Origin: Carnegiea gigantea | Taxonomy: Eukaryota > Streptophyta > Magnoliopsida > Caryophyllales > Cactaceae | Length of the DNA: 64,000 bases | Reading direction: 5' to 3' | Assembly (NCBI GenBank): GCA_029747015.1 | Contig: JAKOGI010000143.1 | Coordinates: forward strand, 882,001-946,000 | Shown: piece by piece, positions 1-12,890 of the stretch | How positions within the stretch are numbered: position 1 is the first letter of the stretch | Layout of the letters: each line of letters begins with the position of its first letter | Notes under the pieces: model-generated | Told to the model about the DNA's origin: nothing | Seen by the model: only the letters and a program-made list of their open reading frames with translations | Database searches by the model: none | Made by a program: the position numbers and the translations under genes

Positions 1-527
1 CCCGATGCGGAGGTGCGAATTGATCGTCCCCCCCGGTGGAAGAGAGGGAGGGGTAGAGCGAAGAAAAGCCTAGAGAAGTGGTTAGAGAGGACTTGAGAGT
101 TGCCGGCCTGACGGAGGACATGACTCAGGATAGGAGGTTTTGTGGCGGGATAGGATTAGGGTCTCTGATTGTAGGAAGCAGACGCGTAGATGGTAGTAAC
201 TCCGGTGGGGTGGGGGCGGGTTTGGTTTTGGTGTGCTTGTCTGCAGGTCGTGCTTTTCTGCGATGTGACGGCATCTAGTGACGGCATCTTGCCCTGGTGG
301 GTTGAGGTATGTCTATACTCCTTGATTATTTCGCTCTCCGGCACTTTTTCTCCTCCTTGGTTTTGGTTTGATTCGTTTTCTCTATAAACTTTTTTCAAAA
401 ATTGTTTTGTGGGGTCTTAAGGAATCGACCTCTCTATGGGTAGAAATACCGGTAGGGGTAAAATTGTCTACAGCTGGATCTTCCCAGACCCCGCGTAAGC
501 GGAACCCACACTGGGAGTTGTTGTTGT
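1..527 (+). mobile_element. RTE-like LINE, 3' end (copy A, cut by window edge)
   Basis: This is the 3' part of a non-LTR retrotransposon whose 5' part lies left of the window. The first 170 bases are the C-terminal end of the ORF (basic KKSLE and RED motifs, then a QDRR-like motif), with frameshifts. A 3' UTR follows that matches copies at 8065, 11251, 23001 and 43429, including the shared AGAGAGGCTG-type block and the GGGTCC..CCCCGC block. It ends in the short (TTG)n tail that is typical of RTE-clade elements. The clade assignment rests on the reverse transcriptase (RT) of the longer copy at 11251. The copy is not functional. Confidence 0.8.
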
Positions 528-1216
<689 letters not shown>

Positions 1217-1804
1217 TAGGGGACTTCCGTCAAGGAGACCCGTCATCACCATACCTGTTTATTTTGGTGGCGGAGTCCCTTTCGGGTTTGTTGCAGAAAG
1301 CGGAGGATGTGAGAAAATGCACGGAGCTAAAGTATGCCGCTGTACCCTAGCATATCACACCTTTTCTTCGTAGATGACATCCTGCTTTCGCTTGAGCAGC
1401 TTGACAAGAATGCTTAAATATGGCTGAGCTACTCCATGTGTATTAAGAAGCATCGAGCCATCAAGTTCATTATTAGAAGTCAGAGGTGTCCTTTAGTAAG
1501 GGGGTGTCTAGAGAAACTAAGGGGGAGTTGCCAAGTCTTATGAGGGTCAAGCTAGTGGAGAAACTTGACAAATACCTGAGGCCTCCAACCGTTGTGGGCA
1601 GATAAAAAAAGGCCATTTTCACGGCAGTCGAAACCAGGATGTGAAAGATATTGCAAGGGTGGAAGGCGAAATTACTTTCAAAGGCAAGGAAGAAGATTGT
1701 GGTGAAGTTTGTGGCTCCAGCTATCCCATCCTACCTCATAAGTTTTTTTCAAGATCCCATCCTTCTTGGTGAATGACTTGAATTCAATGCTTGCAAGCTT
1801 CTTA
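1217..1804 (+). pseudogene. L1-type LINE remnant: reverse transcriptase part
   Basis: Conceptual reading gives the RT block [13 protein letters not shown], then in a shifted frame HLFFVDD (the YxDD-type catalytic box). After that come stretches typical of plant L1 polymerases (W..K.LS.A.K...VKFVAPAIPSYLISFF). Several frameshifts and in-frame stops show it is dead. The coding sequence breaks off near 1800, where an AT-rich insertion begins, and resumes near 2110. It is a different lineage from the RTE-like copies elsewhere in the window. Confidence 0.75.
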
Positions 1805-2104
1805 CTACTAGAAACTGGATTTTTAACAGCCACATTTTAACGACCAAACAAAAAATTCATCGTTAAATGTTATTAATAACGACGAAAGTGATTCTTTTGT
1901 CATTTAATTTCATCAAAAAATCATCATTAGACAACTAACATTAAAATAGGTCGTTATTGATTTTACAATGATCGTTGTTATTATCAATACAATGAAAAGT
2001 ATAAAAAAATGGGGAGGGAAGATAAAAATGAAAATCATAAAATTAAGTAAAATTTCCTACTAAACAAATAACTAAGTTTGTATTAATATAAGGGCAAAAT
2101 TAAT
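1805..2104. mobile_element. AT-rich insertion with CACTA-like terminus inside the L1 remnant
   Basis: The L1 reading frame is interrupted here by about 300 bp of AT-rich DNA. Its left edge reads TACTACTAGAAA, one base from the CACTACTAGAAA end common in plant CACTA elements. Just inside are repeated ACGACGA/TCGTT motifs of the sort found in CACTA subterminal regions. I cannot find a matching inverted right end, so this is either a truncated CACTA derivative or a chance resemblance. Confidence 0.4.
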
Positions 2105-2890
2105 TCTGCTGGGGAGTGAATAATGGGGCCAAGAAGATTCACTGGTTATGTAGTGGGTCATTACCCATCAGGTATACACTTAAGAGGCACCAGTACCATA
2201 TTATTTAGGACGGGACTTCTGAATTATGCAACAAAGAAGAAGAGACACGGTTCATGCATTATTCTGGGGTAAGCATATCAAGGATGCATGGAGCAGCAGA
2301 CTGAAGGAGGCAACGGAGATGATGCTGGAGTATGATGATTTTAGAGAAGTAATGAGATTGTGAGATGAGAAGGTGGAGACCGAAAAAAGGCAGTTGGCTT
2401 TCTTTGCCATCTGATATGTGTGGTTTGCAAGTAACGATAAAACTTTTTGGTCGGAGATGATGCCAGGATGGAGAAGATCCATGAGAGAGCCAGGAAAGGA
2501 GTGAAGGAATACAATGCCCGCCAACGGACGAAAAGAAGAGTAGGATAACATTGTCATACTATACTACTCCATGTAGTATTTGGGTACCACCACCAGTAGG
2601 TTGGGTGAAGGTTAACGTAGATTCAGTTGTGGTAGAACGAGGGTGGATAGGTTTGGTGCCGTGTTCAGGGATGATCGAGGCCGAGTTATGGTCGTTGGAG
2701 TCACAAGATTGAAGGCGAAATGATCGGTTGAAGTGGTAGAGTGTAAGGCCGCCATTTTTGGTCTTGAGTTAGCGTTGAGGGTAGGCTTCGGGGACGCTTG
2801 CATTGAATCTACTTGCCTTACAATGGTATCAAAATGCAGACAAGATGAAATTCTCATGGGGGAGTTGGATTTGGTGATTGAAGATGTGCT
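2105..2890 (+). pseudogene. L1-type LINE remnant: zinc-knuckle linker and RNase H part
   Basis: The L1 frame resumes with a zf-RVT-like region (LPIRYTLKRHQYH...CNKEEETR). It then reaches an RNase H-like domain: WVPPPVGWVKVNVDS, followed by VECKAAIFGLELALRVGF and a final LVIEDV segment, the pattern of plant retroelement RVT_3 domains. Stops and frameshifts are frequent. The two parts together form one decayed L1-type element of about 1.4 kb of coding remnant. Confidence 0.7.
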
Positions 2891-2891
2891 A

Positions 2892-3097
2892 AGGCCCTGT
2901 TCTTTTCGTGGGTTAATTCTAAAATATCAACCTCAACCTACTTCAAACCACTTCAACCCAGTTCCACTATTTTAACCAAGTTTAATTTATCGCATAAAAA
3001 ATTTAACCCACTTCAACCTATTTCAACCCACCTCAACTTACCTCAACCTACTTATCCTTTTAGCTACCTCAATTTATCTACGAAAAGAACAGGCCCT
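2892..3097. mobile_element. MITE-like inverted-repeat element, GGTTGAAGTAG family, short copy
   Basis: The ends are inverted repeats: left GGCCCTGTTCTTTTCGTG and right CGAAAAGAACAGGCCC, so both ends read TGTTCTTTTCG inward. The interior carries many near-repeats of CAACCTACTTCAACCCA. A longer relative is at 24462-25432. No clear target-site duplication is visible. Confidence 0.65.
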
Positions 3098-4267
3098 AAA
3101 TCGTAACTCCATATTTACCACTTGTCCGTGGCTACATGTTCGTCGAGACGGAAGGAGTGTGACACACAGTCTCGCAAAAGTCAATTACAGGGTCAGACGA
3201 AATTAAAGTCAATCGTAGCACTCAGACGAAATTTGGGTTTAGGGATGGAATGTCGCAAAGAGATTTTCACCATGCGTAGTTACGTCCTGATAAAGCTCTA
3301 TTTCTATTGAATAATACTTATCGCACTGCCCACTTCAATTCTTTTTTAATAAAAAAATATAAGGGCATTTGCTTCATTTCCATGTGCCGCATGCCCGCAT
3401 CATTTTTGAGCTCAAAAATGTAACTTTTACACCGAAAATTATCCCCAAAATATTTACCGAAACATCAACGTTTTCAAGTACATTTATTCCACAAAGTTGA
3501 TCCCTAAAATTATCATACCAAACTCAATGCATCATTTAGCAATTTTTTCCTTACTTGATCTTACATATTTAGTGAAATTTTCTTTAAATGCTCATAAATC
3601 TGCTATATGTTAGTGTTTGTAAGTTCCCAAGTTGAAAATCATAAATTTTTAAAAATCTTATTTTGAAAACATGAAAGACAAATATTTAACAAAAAAGGGG
3701 AGAATTTTAAAACTTAGGAGCTGAGAACTGAGAAGCTAAAAGAATTAGTGAAAAGGATGTGAACTTAAGTTTAATTATAGTTACCACTTAGCCCCTAGTT
3801 TGTAACAAGGCAATGCATGGTCAAAAGACTTCTGTAAAGAACCATTATCTCTATCTCCCTCCCTGCATTTGTAGCCGGAACCAAGAGGTTCGAGTTGTAC
3901 AATTGCACGGCTAACTTGTTAGACGTTTCCAATAAGAAATGATTCACGAATGTCAAAAGGAGCGATTGGCTTTAATCATGAGCATCTAGACAGAGACAAA
4001 CTCATTCAACCAAGCATGCATAACAATGGATGCAGGCTAACAGTATGTATTTCTGATAAGCAAAACAGCCATGGTATACCTTGCAAACATTTTAGACGTT
4101 CATTCTCCAACACATAATCGCTAGTACTAATCCACACCGATGTCTGATCTTCAATCATCCATAAATGTAAACCTCGATTTCAAATCAAAGCCTAAACAGG
4201 AACCGAAGAACATAGTAACATAACAAAAGCCAAAACTTGAAGTTGGTAAAGACACCATTGTGGATGC
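3098..4267. other. Intergenic region, no gene seen
   Basis: This is AT-rich DNA without a supportable gene. A 62-codon open frame at 3122 matches no family I recognise. The right end presumably holds the 3' UTR of the eS28 gene. Confidence 0.6.
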
Positions 4268-4465
4268 TCAACGGAGTCTCCTTGCTTCTCTCTCGGACTC
4301 AAGAAGGGTAAGAATGTCACCCTCTCTGACTGGTCCTTTGACGTTCCTCATGATGAAACGGTTTTGGTCATCCAAGAACTTAACTCTCACTTGGGTGACC
4401 TGGCCCCTTGACCCTGTGCGGCCCATGACTTTCACCACAACTGCAAACTTGATCTGAGACTCCAT
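4268..4465 (-). CDS. RPS28: 40S ribosomal protein eS28 (RPS28)
   Basis: The protein is a 65-aa component of the small cytosolic ribosomal subunit that sits near the mRNA exit channel (known for the family). The sequence starts [20 protein letters not shown] and contains the invariant stretches [22 protein letters not shown] and the C-terminal [12 protein letters not shown]. The whole CDS is one exon and matches the usual eS28 length. An upstream in-frame extension is open to 4534 but crosses a good 3' splice site (TTTCAG at 4467-4472), so the ATG at 4465 is the start. A 5' UTR intron lies directly upstream. Small differences from the plant consensus (FAVV, LDDQNRF) do not disturb the core. 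Confidence 0.97.
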   Translation of the reverse strand: MESQIKFAVVVKVMGRTGSRGQVTQVRVKFLDDQNRFIMRNVKGPVREGDILTLLESEREARRLR

Positions 4466-4466
4466 T

Positions 4467-5439
4467 CTGAAATAGGAAAAATGGCTACATTCAAACTTGC
4501 ACCCAACACACAGACCCTTGTACCAGCTATACAAGTCAGATCAATGCACTCCAGTATCCAACAGAGCAATCCAAACTATGACATAGATAATGTAAATTTA
4601 GCAAATTTGCAATACGTGCAGGACAGACAGGTGTTATAGAGTAATGTAAATCTACATGGATGTGCTCATAATCAAACGCTGATAAAAAGGTCAAAGTCAA
4701 TTCCTTGAACCAATTACGGTAAGATATACTTAAACTAGATGCAATCTAGTACTGGGTTCGAGATAGCACTCCTAAGCTCCAATGTCAAGCCATATCAAAT
4801 CTTTGATTCTCCATTAGCAAATCATAGGTAACTTCTAACGCATCAACAGGAGCATAAGCTCCTACATCAATGTTCAAGCTCGACCAATCTTCGATTCCCC
4901 AAAAGCAGTACTTAGCTAACTCCAACACATCACACAAAGGCAACGGCGCCGCTATTGTACCAAGAGTACATTTTCAAGCAAACAAATTTGCTTAACCAAG
5001 TACGACAAAATTAAGCCTATGCAAAATAAGATCACAAAGACAAAAACGCAGTCCCAGAGCACAAGGCATCGTAATTGGATCCAAAAGAAGCATTCTAAGT
5101 AAAGCTGGAAAATTGCTTATCCAAGAATGATGTTTTATTAACGTATGTGATGCTCAATACAAAACAACCTAAGAAAATCATGCAGCCAAATTCTAAATTT
5201 AACTAAGGATAACAGAGCTATTACAGCAAATACCAGAATCTAGAGAACAAATCCAGAAACTACAGAATCGAACAAAAACAAAGGCAAAATTCCCACTCGA
5301 TTACATGGCTATTCCACATCTAACAGCAAAGTTAAAAATCAAAACAAAATGAGATTCATTCATGGAATTTCAAGCCGATTGACTGATCAGAATAACGGTT
5401 GATATGAATCGATTAACAGAATTGAATACAAGATCTTAC
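4467..5439 (-). other. 5' UTR intron of RPS28
   Basis: On the minus strand the donor is G|GTAAGATCT at 5439 and the acceptor is CCTATTTCAG at 4467, two bases before the ATG. The 973-bp intron has no coding potential. Leader introns are common in plant ribosomal-protein genes and often raise expression. Exon 1 (from 5440 up to roughly 5530) is inferred from the donor only, without transcript data. Confidence 0.8.
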
Positions 5440-5560
5440 CTCGGTCGAAGCTGGAAGATAGAAGAGTAACGGCGCAGGACGCACAGTGAGAGAGAACGAG
5501 GTCCTGCCAGAGCTATTATAGTGAGGGAAACGGCGCAGGAGCTAGGGTTCCTGATTTATA
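5440..5560 (-). promoter_or_regulatory. RPS28 leader and proximal promoter with telo-box-like motif
   Basis: On the minus strand the sequence GAACCCTAG (5542-5550) resembles the telo box (AAACCCTA) found in plant ribosomal-protein promoters. The 12-mer AACGGCGCAGGA (plus strand) occurs twice, at 5468-5479 and 5529-5540, 61 bases apart, each beside an AGTGAG-type motif, suggesting an imperfect local duplication. The exact transcription start is not visible. Confidence 0.55.
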
Positions 5561-6056
5561 GTGGGGAAATTTACGTTTAGGTGTTAGAACAAACTGTAAT
5601 CTCGTTTCATTTCCCGCATATGCATTTGTTCTCCTGCAAGGCCCCACCACTTGCCGGGACGTGGCGAAGGATGCTAGACTGCACTAAAAAGTTAACCAGT
5701 AGAGCGAGCACGTAATCGATTGAATCAATATCAGACTAACACCCTATTTGATAAACAGCTGTTAGCTGTTAACTATTTATATTGGCTGTTAACTGTTTGA
5801 ATTAGTTGTTTATATTAACTGTTTGAATTAGCTGTTTTTAGAAAAAGTGTTTGATAAAAATTAGCTGTTTTTAAAAAAAAGTTGGTAAAATTGCATTTAT
5901 ACCCTTATTTATGAATTAGTTTTTAATAAGATGTGTGTAATTTTTCCAAACTTATGGATAATTATGTCATTTCTACAAAAATCTCTTCTCAAAAAGCTAA
6001 TGGGAATAGTTTTTTCAAAAAGAGCTTTTTTGAGCCAAACAGTTATTGCAAACAGT

Positions 6057-6810
<754 letters not shown>

Positions 6811-7270
6811 CAACAGCTCTTTACCAAACACCCTTTAGCTATTTGACTTGGTCAAAACAGCCAAAATCCTCCCAAATATCTATTTTTTCTCAAAAAGCTG
6901 TTGTTACCAAACACCCCTAAATTTTTGAACTATTCAAATTAATAACTATTCGTAAATATTTGTTTACTAAGTTCTTATATTATTGGCTTTTAGGCTAATA
7001 AATACAAAGTATTAAATTTAAAAATTTAGTAAGTTTTTAAATAAAAATAAGTAATTCATCTACATATTCTTAAATTTTTTATATTTGTCTACAACTTAAA
7101 ATATATTATTATATATATTTTAGAAAATAAATTAATAAGAAAATGCACCTACAATATAATTTGGGTTGATAATCTGTTATCAATTCATTATATAAAGTGT
7201 CACAATGGAATAAGTTTCTTTATAAAAAGAATGAAAGTTAGTTGGACAAATTCACTTGATCAAAGACAAA

Positions 7271-7689
7271 GGGGGTGTTTGGTAACAACAGTTGTTTGGG
7301 AAAAAATAGCTATTGTGGAACGTTTTAGTTGTTTTGACTAAGTCAAACAGCTAAATGATGTTTGGTAAAGAGCTGTTTGCAATAGCTGTTTGACCCCAAA
7401 AAGTTTTTTTTTTGAAAAAGTTATTCTCATTAGCCTTTTGAGAAGAGCTTTTTGTAAAAATGATATAATTGTCTATAAATTTGGAAAAATTACAGGCATT
7501 TCATTAAAAATAATTCATAAATAAGGATATAAATGAAAATTTACTAATATATTTTTTGAAATAACTAATTTTTACCAAACAACTTTTCTAAAAACAGTTA
7601 ATTCAAACAGTTAATATAAATCGCTAATAGAAACAGCTAACACAAATAGTTAACAACTAACAGCTAACAGTTGTTTACCAAATAGGGCC
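7271..7689. mobile_element. GTTAGCTGTT-family MITE, intact-looking copy (inverted)
   Basis: About 419 bp running from GGGGGTGTTTGGTAACAACA to the mirror end TAACAGTTGTTTACCAAATAG. It is the reverse orientation of the element at 5739 and lacks the nested insertion, so it serves as the reference length for the family. No protein is encoded. Confidence 0.7.
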
Positions 7690-7691
7690 AA

Positions 7692-7900
7692 AGGCTCTGT
7701 TTGGTAAACAGTTATTAGCTGTTAGCTGTTTAAATTAGCTGTTGAATTAGTTATTTTTAGAAGAAGTGTTTTGTAAAAACTAGATGTTTCTAAAAAATAT
7801 GTTGATAAATTTTCATTTATGCCATTACTTATGAATTAGTTTTTAATGAGATGTATGTAATTTTTTCAAACTTACAAACAATTATGTTATTTATACAAAA
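7692..7900. mobile_element. GTTAGCTGTT-family MITE, truncated copy
   Basis: It starts CTCTGTTTGGTAAACAGTTA two bases after the preceding copy and follows the family consensus for about 200 bp. It then stops at GCTCAAACTAGCTCGG, where a different GAGCTCG-rich sequence takes over. Confidence 0.6.
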
Positions 7901-8064
7901 AGCTCAAACTAGCTCGGACTTGAGCTCGTGAACAAACGAGCCGGGTCAACCCATCAAGCTCGGTGAGTGAGTGGGCCCAAATAATGTGCTCGTACATTCA
8001 ATTTGACAACTATATATTGTACATTGGTTATTAATTTATGGTAATATACTTCTTTCAGCGTGTC

Positions 8065-9190
8065 TCAATTTGACAACTAAGGGTTTTGGCGTAAGTATAT
8101 CCAAAATTAAATACCTACATTGTTGTTTCAGTAGAAGGGAAGATGCGGGGGGAAAAGTCACCGTTGCTGGGACGGCGATACCAAAGGTCAATAAGTTTAA
8201 ATATTTAGACTCGATCATTCAACAAAATGGGGATATTGATGACGATATTAACCAGCGCATAAAAGCGGGTTGGTAAAAATGAAAATATGTTTCAGGTGTG
8301 CTATGTAATAAGAGGATGCCTGTGGGTTTAAAAGGCAGAATTTATCGTATGGTAGTTAGACCAGTTGTACTATATAGATCAGAGTGTTGGCCTATCAAAA
8401 AGATACAGGTCCAAAGGTTGATGATAGTAGAGATGAGGATGATTAGGTGGATGTGTGGTTATACGAGAATCGACAGGATTAGGAATGGCATAGTCAGAGA
8501 TTTAGTAAAAGTGGCTCCCATAGAAGATAAGATGAGAGAAACAAGACTCAGATAATTTGGCCATGTGAAAAGAAGGAGTGTGAATGCTTCAATGAGTAGA
8601 TGTGAGAGGATTAACATCTCCGCAGGTAAAAGAGGGAGGGGACTACCAAAGAAGAGCTTAGACGAGGTAATTAGAGAAGATTTGAGAGTTGTAAGATTGA
8701 CAAAGGACTTGGCTCAAGATAGGAGATTATGGCGGGATAAGATTAGGATCTTAGATCACAGAGAGTTGGCCCCTTTTTTTTTTTTTTTTTTTGGGTTAGA
8801 GTATGGTATAGGTTTCCATTGTCGTGTTTGTGTGCAGGTACTACATATATTTGGGAAGAGACATTATTTACCTACCGTTATTTGTTAGGTATAGTACCTT
8901 TCTCTACTTTGTTGTACGTATGTTGTATATTTATTTACATAGTCACGGTCACATGACTTATTAGTATTTCCTAATTCTCTCACTGCTGCATATTCTTAGT
9001 TTTTTTCTTTTTATGTTTTCATAAAACCCTTCTTCTATAAAATATTTTCACAAAATATTTTTGTGGGTCTCTTGGATTCAGCCTCTCTTCGGATAGGAAT
9101 GTCGGTAAAGATAAAACTGTCTATATCTGAATCTCTTTAAACTCCATAAAAATAGGATATATACTTAAAGTAGTTGTAGTTGTTGTTGTA
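8065..9190 (+). mobile_element. RTE-like LINE, 5'-truncated (copy B)
   Basis: Coding remnant begins inside the RT C-terminal region (YLHCCFS-like, then KVNKFKYLDSIIQQNGDIDDDINQ). It continues through RMVVRPVVLYRSECWP, RMIRWMCGYTRIDRIRN and PKKSLDEVIRED. In-frame stops (after GW and after LR) and a poly-T run near 8775 mark it as dead. The 3' UTR runs to a (TTG)n tail at 9190. It is colinear with copy C on the other strand. Confidence 0.85.
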
Positions 9191-9637
9191 TTAGAGCCTT
9201 TAGAGGCACTAACCACTTGTCGGGACCTTAGTCAAATAGAAGAATAAGAAATTCAGAGAAATTAAGAGAACGTGGGTGTAGGGGGGCCCACGCTGGTTAT
9301 GCGTTGCATGCATGTCCACATTCGTGAAGTGGCTGCGTTACACGTGGAGCGCTCATCAGTTTGAAGCCCATTGTGATGTTGGGCTGGGGTTACGCGGTGC
9401 CACAATGCAAATGCATGCATTTCCTTTTCCTTCCATACAATTAACTAACACATAGGTGGGGCCGATTCGACAACTTTATACATTATGGTGTCAACTTTTT
9501 TTTTTTTTTTAAGCTTTCAAAAATTTTGTGTCAACTTTTTTTTTTTAAGCTTTCAAAAATTTTATATCAGTATTAAATTTCATAGATATTAATGTCAAAA
9601 TTTCGAACAACTTCAATTAAAAAAATTTACGGATACC
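9191..9637. other. Intergenic region, no gene seen
   Basis: No coding potential was found. A TTTTTTTTAAGCTTTCAAAAATTTT-like unit occurs twice in close tandem near 9500 and 9540. Confidence 0.5.
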
Positions 9638-9718
9638 ATTGGCATATCTATGTGCATCAACAACTAGTTCCGAGCATCTAAGATCCAATTATACCCTAAA
9701 ATGGATACTCCGAGTGCA
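9638..9718. repeat. Dispersed repeat segment, copy 2 (empty site relative to copy 1)
   Basis: It matches 528-605 (shared start TGGCATATCTATGTGCATCA, shared GAGCATCTAA and CAATTATACC) and is also followed by a TA microsatellite (9719-9780). No LINE is joined to its left side here. Confidence 0.75.
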
Positions 9719-9746
9719 TACATATATATATATATATATATATCTA

Positions 9747-9780
<34 letters not shown>
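9719..9780. repeat. (TA)n microsatellite
   Basis: About 60 bp of nearly pure TA with a few interruptions, directly after the dispersed repeat segment. Confidence 0.95.
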
Positions 9781-9785
<5 letters not shown>

Positions 9786-11012
9786 TAGAAAAGGCTTGGA
9801 AAAACTGGGAAAAGGAGCAGGACAAAATTCTTCCATGTGGGCCTTTAGCAAGAATCGAAGTTACGTCATTTTGTGTACGGAAGGTTGGATTAGCCCATTT
9901 CTCAATTTCTATTGAATTGGGCCCATTACAGAACCGCCAGGACTAGTTGTCCATATTCTTCAATTAGTCAGAGAAAGACGTTGGCCCATTTTTCATCTGT
10001 CTCAGGCATACGCAGCAGTGACCCAAAATATGAAAAGCGATGAGATTTACTATTTGGGCTTTAGGTGTGCGCTGAGCCTTTTGAGTTGGGCCTTATCGCT
10101 GGCTCGTTATTTCAAGGATATAACAATTTGAATTTTATATATTTGCGTTATTTTAAGGATAATATTGTTCAAAATTGTCTAAAAAATATAATCTAAAATG
10201 GCTCTCTATATTTATGAAAATAAATACCTCAAAGGTGGAAGTACCATAAACATTGAATTATTCTCATCAAAACCTTCAAAATTTAAATTGTCCGTATTCA
10301 AATACCCTAACATATTTCACTAAAAATCGATTCGAGATCTTGCCCAAGGCTCACGTTACTTGTATCTAGTTCACATCAAGTTATCATAGTCCACAAACTT
10401 TCAATGACTTCCAAAATTATTAAGAAAGAATTCTTCCGCACTTTGATTTTCTCCCATTTCAAGGGCAATTCTTCCCGATTTGAATACACCAACTACCCAT
10501 AAACCAATCCTTTTCTGATGATGTTGATTAGCTTGGGCAGGTGATTATCGACGTCATTTTACAGCCATGAAGTCAACACTTCCATTCATCGATAACCTAC
10601 CCTCTTCCAATTAAATACTTCACCGAATCAACAACATTATTTTTTTTCTTGTTGTAAGGAAAACTCTAACCCATTTCAGACGTCTCACTATCTTCTTCGG
10701 GGGTCTTTGGGAGTGTTTGGGACCACGCATATTGATGAGCAAAATAATAAGCGTTGAAAGCGGATCGAAAGATCAACTTCGATTTTTGTCCGGTCTTTGC
10801 CAAACATGTATTTAAAAATCGATTATCTTGAATTTGGATAATACGTGTATGTTAAGAAGAATATCTTTGAATTAAAGAGTTACGTCGTGCAAGAACGTGA
10901 AGGGTAGATAATTCAATTATAATTGTACGTAGTCAATGATGTCTTGATCATCATACGATCATCTGCATAAGTTCAAGAGTAGCAAGTCATTTGGACTCAA
11001 AGCTGTCCTTGT

Positions 11013-11046
<34 letters not shown>

Positions 11047-11233
11047 TCCTCCCAGTCATATTTACTATAAAAACATGTTTTTTTTTTTTGAAGCAAAACA
11101 TCTATTTTTTTGTCATATATTATTGTTAAAGTTTTTTTTTAAAAAATAAAATCTACTAGCATTTTTGTTGATTGATATTTCATTTGAACATATAAAATGC
11201 ATTTAATACCAATTTTATGTATTCTTGAAATTT
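9781..11233. other. Intergenic region, no gene seen
   Basis: AT-rich and without a supportable gene. It contains an (AAT)9 microsatellite at about 11019-11045. The 81-codon frame at 9701 is mostly microsatellite. Confidence 0.5.
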
Positions 11234-11250
11234 AACTATATACATAGAAT
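11234..11250. repeat. Target-site duplication, left (LINE copy C)
   Basis: AACTATATACATAGAAT pairs with AACTTTATACATAGAAT at 12874-12890, 16 of 17 bases identical. Confidence 0.9.
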
Positions 11251-12873
11251 ACAATAACAACAACAACACCTCCCAGTGGGTCCCACTTCCGCGGGGTTTG
11301 GGGAGATCCAGCTGTAAGCAACTTTACCTCTACCGATATTTCTACCCGTAGAGAGGCTGATTTCAAAAGACCCATAAAAAAGGATTTTGCGAAAATATTT
11401 TAAAGAGAAAAGATTTTGTAAAAACATTTAATGGGAAAGTTAAGGACTCATAACAAGAGATGACCAAGACATATAAAAAGGGCCAGTTGCTGGAGCTATG
11501 CAACAAGAACAAACTATCAGAGGAAGATGACATACCTTAACAGTCCGTGGTAGGTAAACGATGACTCCTCCCAGAAGAGAGTACTACCTGCATACACACA
11601 CGATAAGCGAAAAAGCACTATGCTACTGCACCAGAAGGCACCTACGGGGCGGACTCTCTGCGATCCAAGATCCTAATCCTATCTCGCCGCAACTTTCTAT
11701 CCTGAGCCAGATCCTCCGTCAAACCGAAACTTTCAAGTCCTCTCTAATCACCTCGTCCAAACTCTTCTTTGGTCGACCCCTCCTTCTTTTACCATTGGGG
11801 ATGTTAGTCATCTCACATCTCCTCACTGGAGCGCCCTCACTCCTTATTTTCACATGGCCAAACCATCTGAGTCTTGTCTCTCTTATCTTATCTTCTATGG
11901 GAGCTACTCTAACTAAGTCTCGCATAACTTCATTCCTAATTCTGTCTATCTTCGAATACCCACACATCCATCTAATCATCCTCATCTCTGCTATCAACAA
12001 CCTCTGAACCTGCGTCTTCTTTAGAGGCTAGCATTCCGAACCATAAAGAACCACCGGTCTAACTACCATACGATAGACTTTACCTTTCAATCTTAGGGGC
12101 ACCCTTTTACCACATAGCACACCTCAGGAAGACTTCCATTTTTGCCAGCCCACTTTTATTCGCTGGTTAATGTATTCGTCAATATCCCCATCCTGCTGAA
12201 TGATCGAGCCTAGATACTTAAACTTATCGACCTTAGTTATCGACCTCCCTTTCGGGGTGACTTCTTCATCTGCATCTATCCTTCCACTGAAACAGCAATG
12301 AAGGTATTCCGTTTTCGATTTGCTTACTCTAAAACTACTAGATTCCAGAGTGTGCCTCCAACGCTCCAATCTGTCATTAACTCCCTGTCTAGTCTCGTCA
12401 ATAAGGACAATGTCATCCGCAAAAAGCATACATCATGGTAACTCATCTTGAATCCCTCTTGTCAACACATCCATGACTAGAGTGAAAAGAAAAGGGTTTA
12501 AGGCGGAACCCTGATGCAGACTCATACCAACAGAGAGTCATTAGTGACCCCTCCTGGCGTCCTAACACTTGTACTATCTCCCTCGTACATATCCTTAATA
12601 ACTCGAATATACAAGGGTGACACTCCTTCCTTTTCCAAACATCTCCAAATCACTTCACGTGGAACTCTATCATATGCTTTTTCCAGGTTAATGAATACCA
12701 TATGGAGATCCACCTTTCTATCTCTGTACAAACCTATGAGCTTTCTAAGTAGATAAATCGCCTCTGTAGTCGACCTGCCTGGCATGAAATCAAATTGGTT
12801 CTCTGAGATCGAAACATCCTTCCGCAACCTTCTCTCAATCACCATCTCCCATAACTTCATAGAGTAACTGAGC
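11251..12873 (-). mobile_element. RTE-like LINE with reverse transcriptase, 5'-truncated (copy C)
   Basis: The longest LINE copy, 1623 bp. Read on the minus strand it gives RT blocks in order: MVIERRLRKD...ENQFDFMPGRST, then FINLEKAYDRVPREV, then MLFADDIVL (catalytic FADD). It continues with [44 protein letters not shown] and GRPKKSLDEVIRED. There is an in-frame stop between the two main RT segments (after DELP) and another in SEC*PLKK, so it is defective. The 3' end is a short (TTG)n tail. The flanks form a 17-bp TSD (11234-11250 and 12874-12890) with one mismatch, so insertion and 5' truncation by target-primed reverse transcription are directly visible. Confidence 0.92.
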
Positions 12874-12890
12874 AACTTTATACATAGAAT
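12874..12890. repeat. Target-site duplication, right (LINE copy C)
   Basis: AACTTTATACATAGAAT, partner of 11234-11250. Confidence 0.9.

Noticed and set aside
3885..3905. GGTTCGAGT as part of a tRNA gene
   Set aside because: No matching acceptor stem or A box; no tRNA fold could be made around it.
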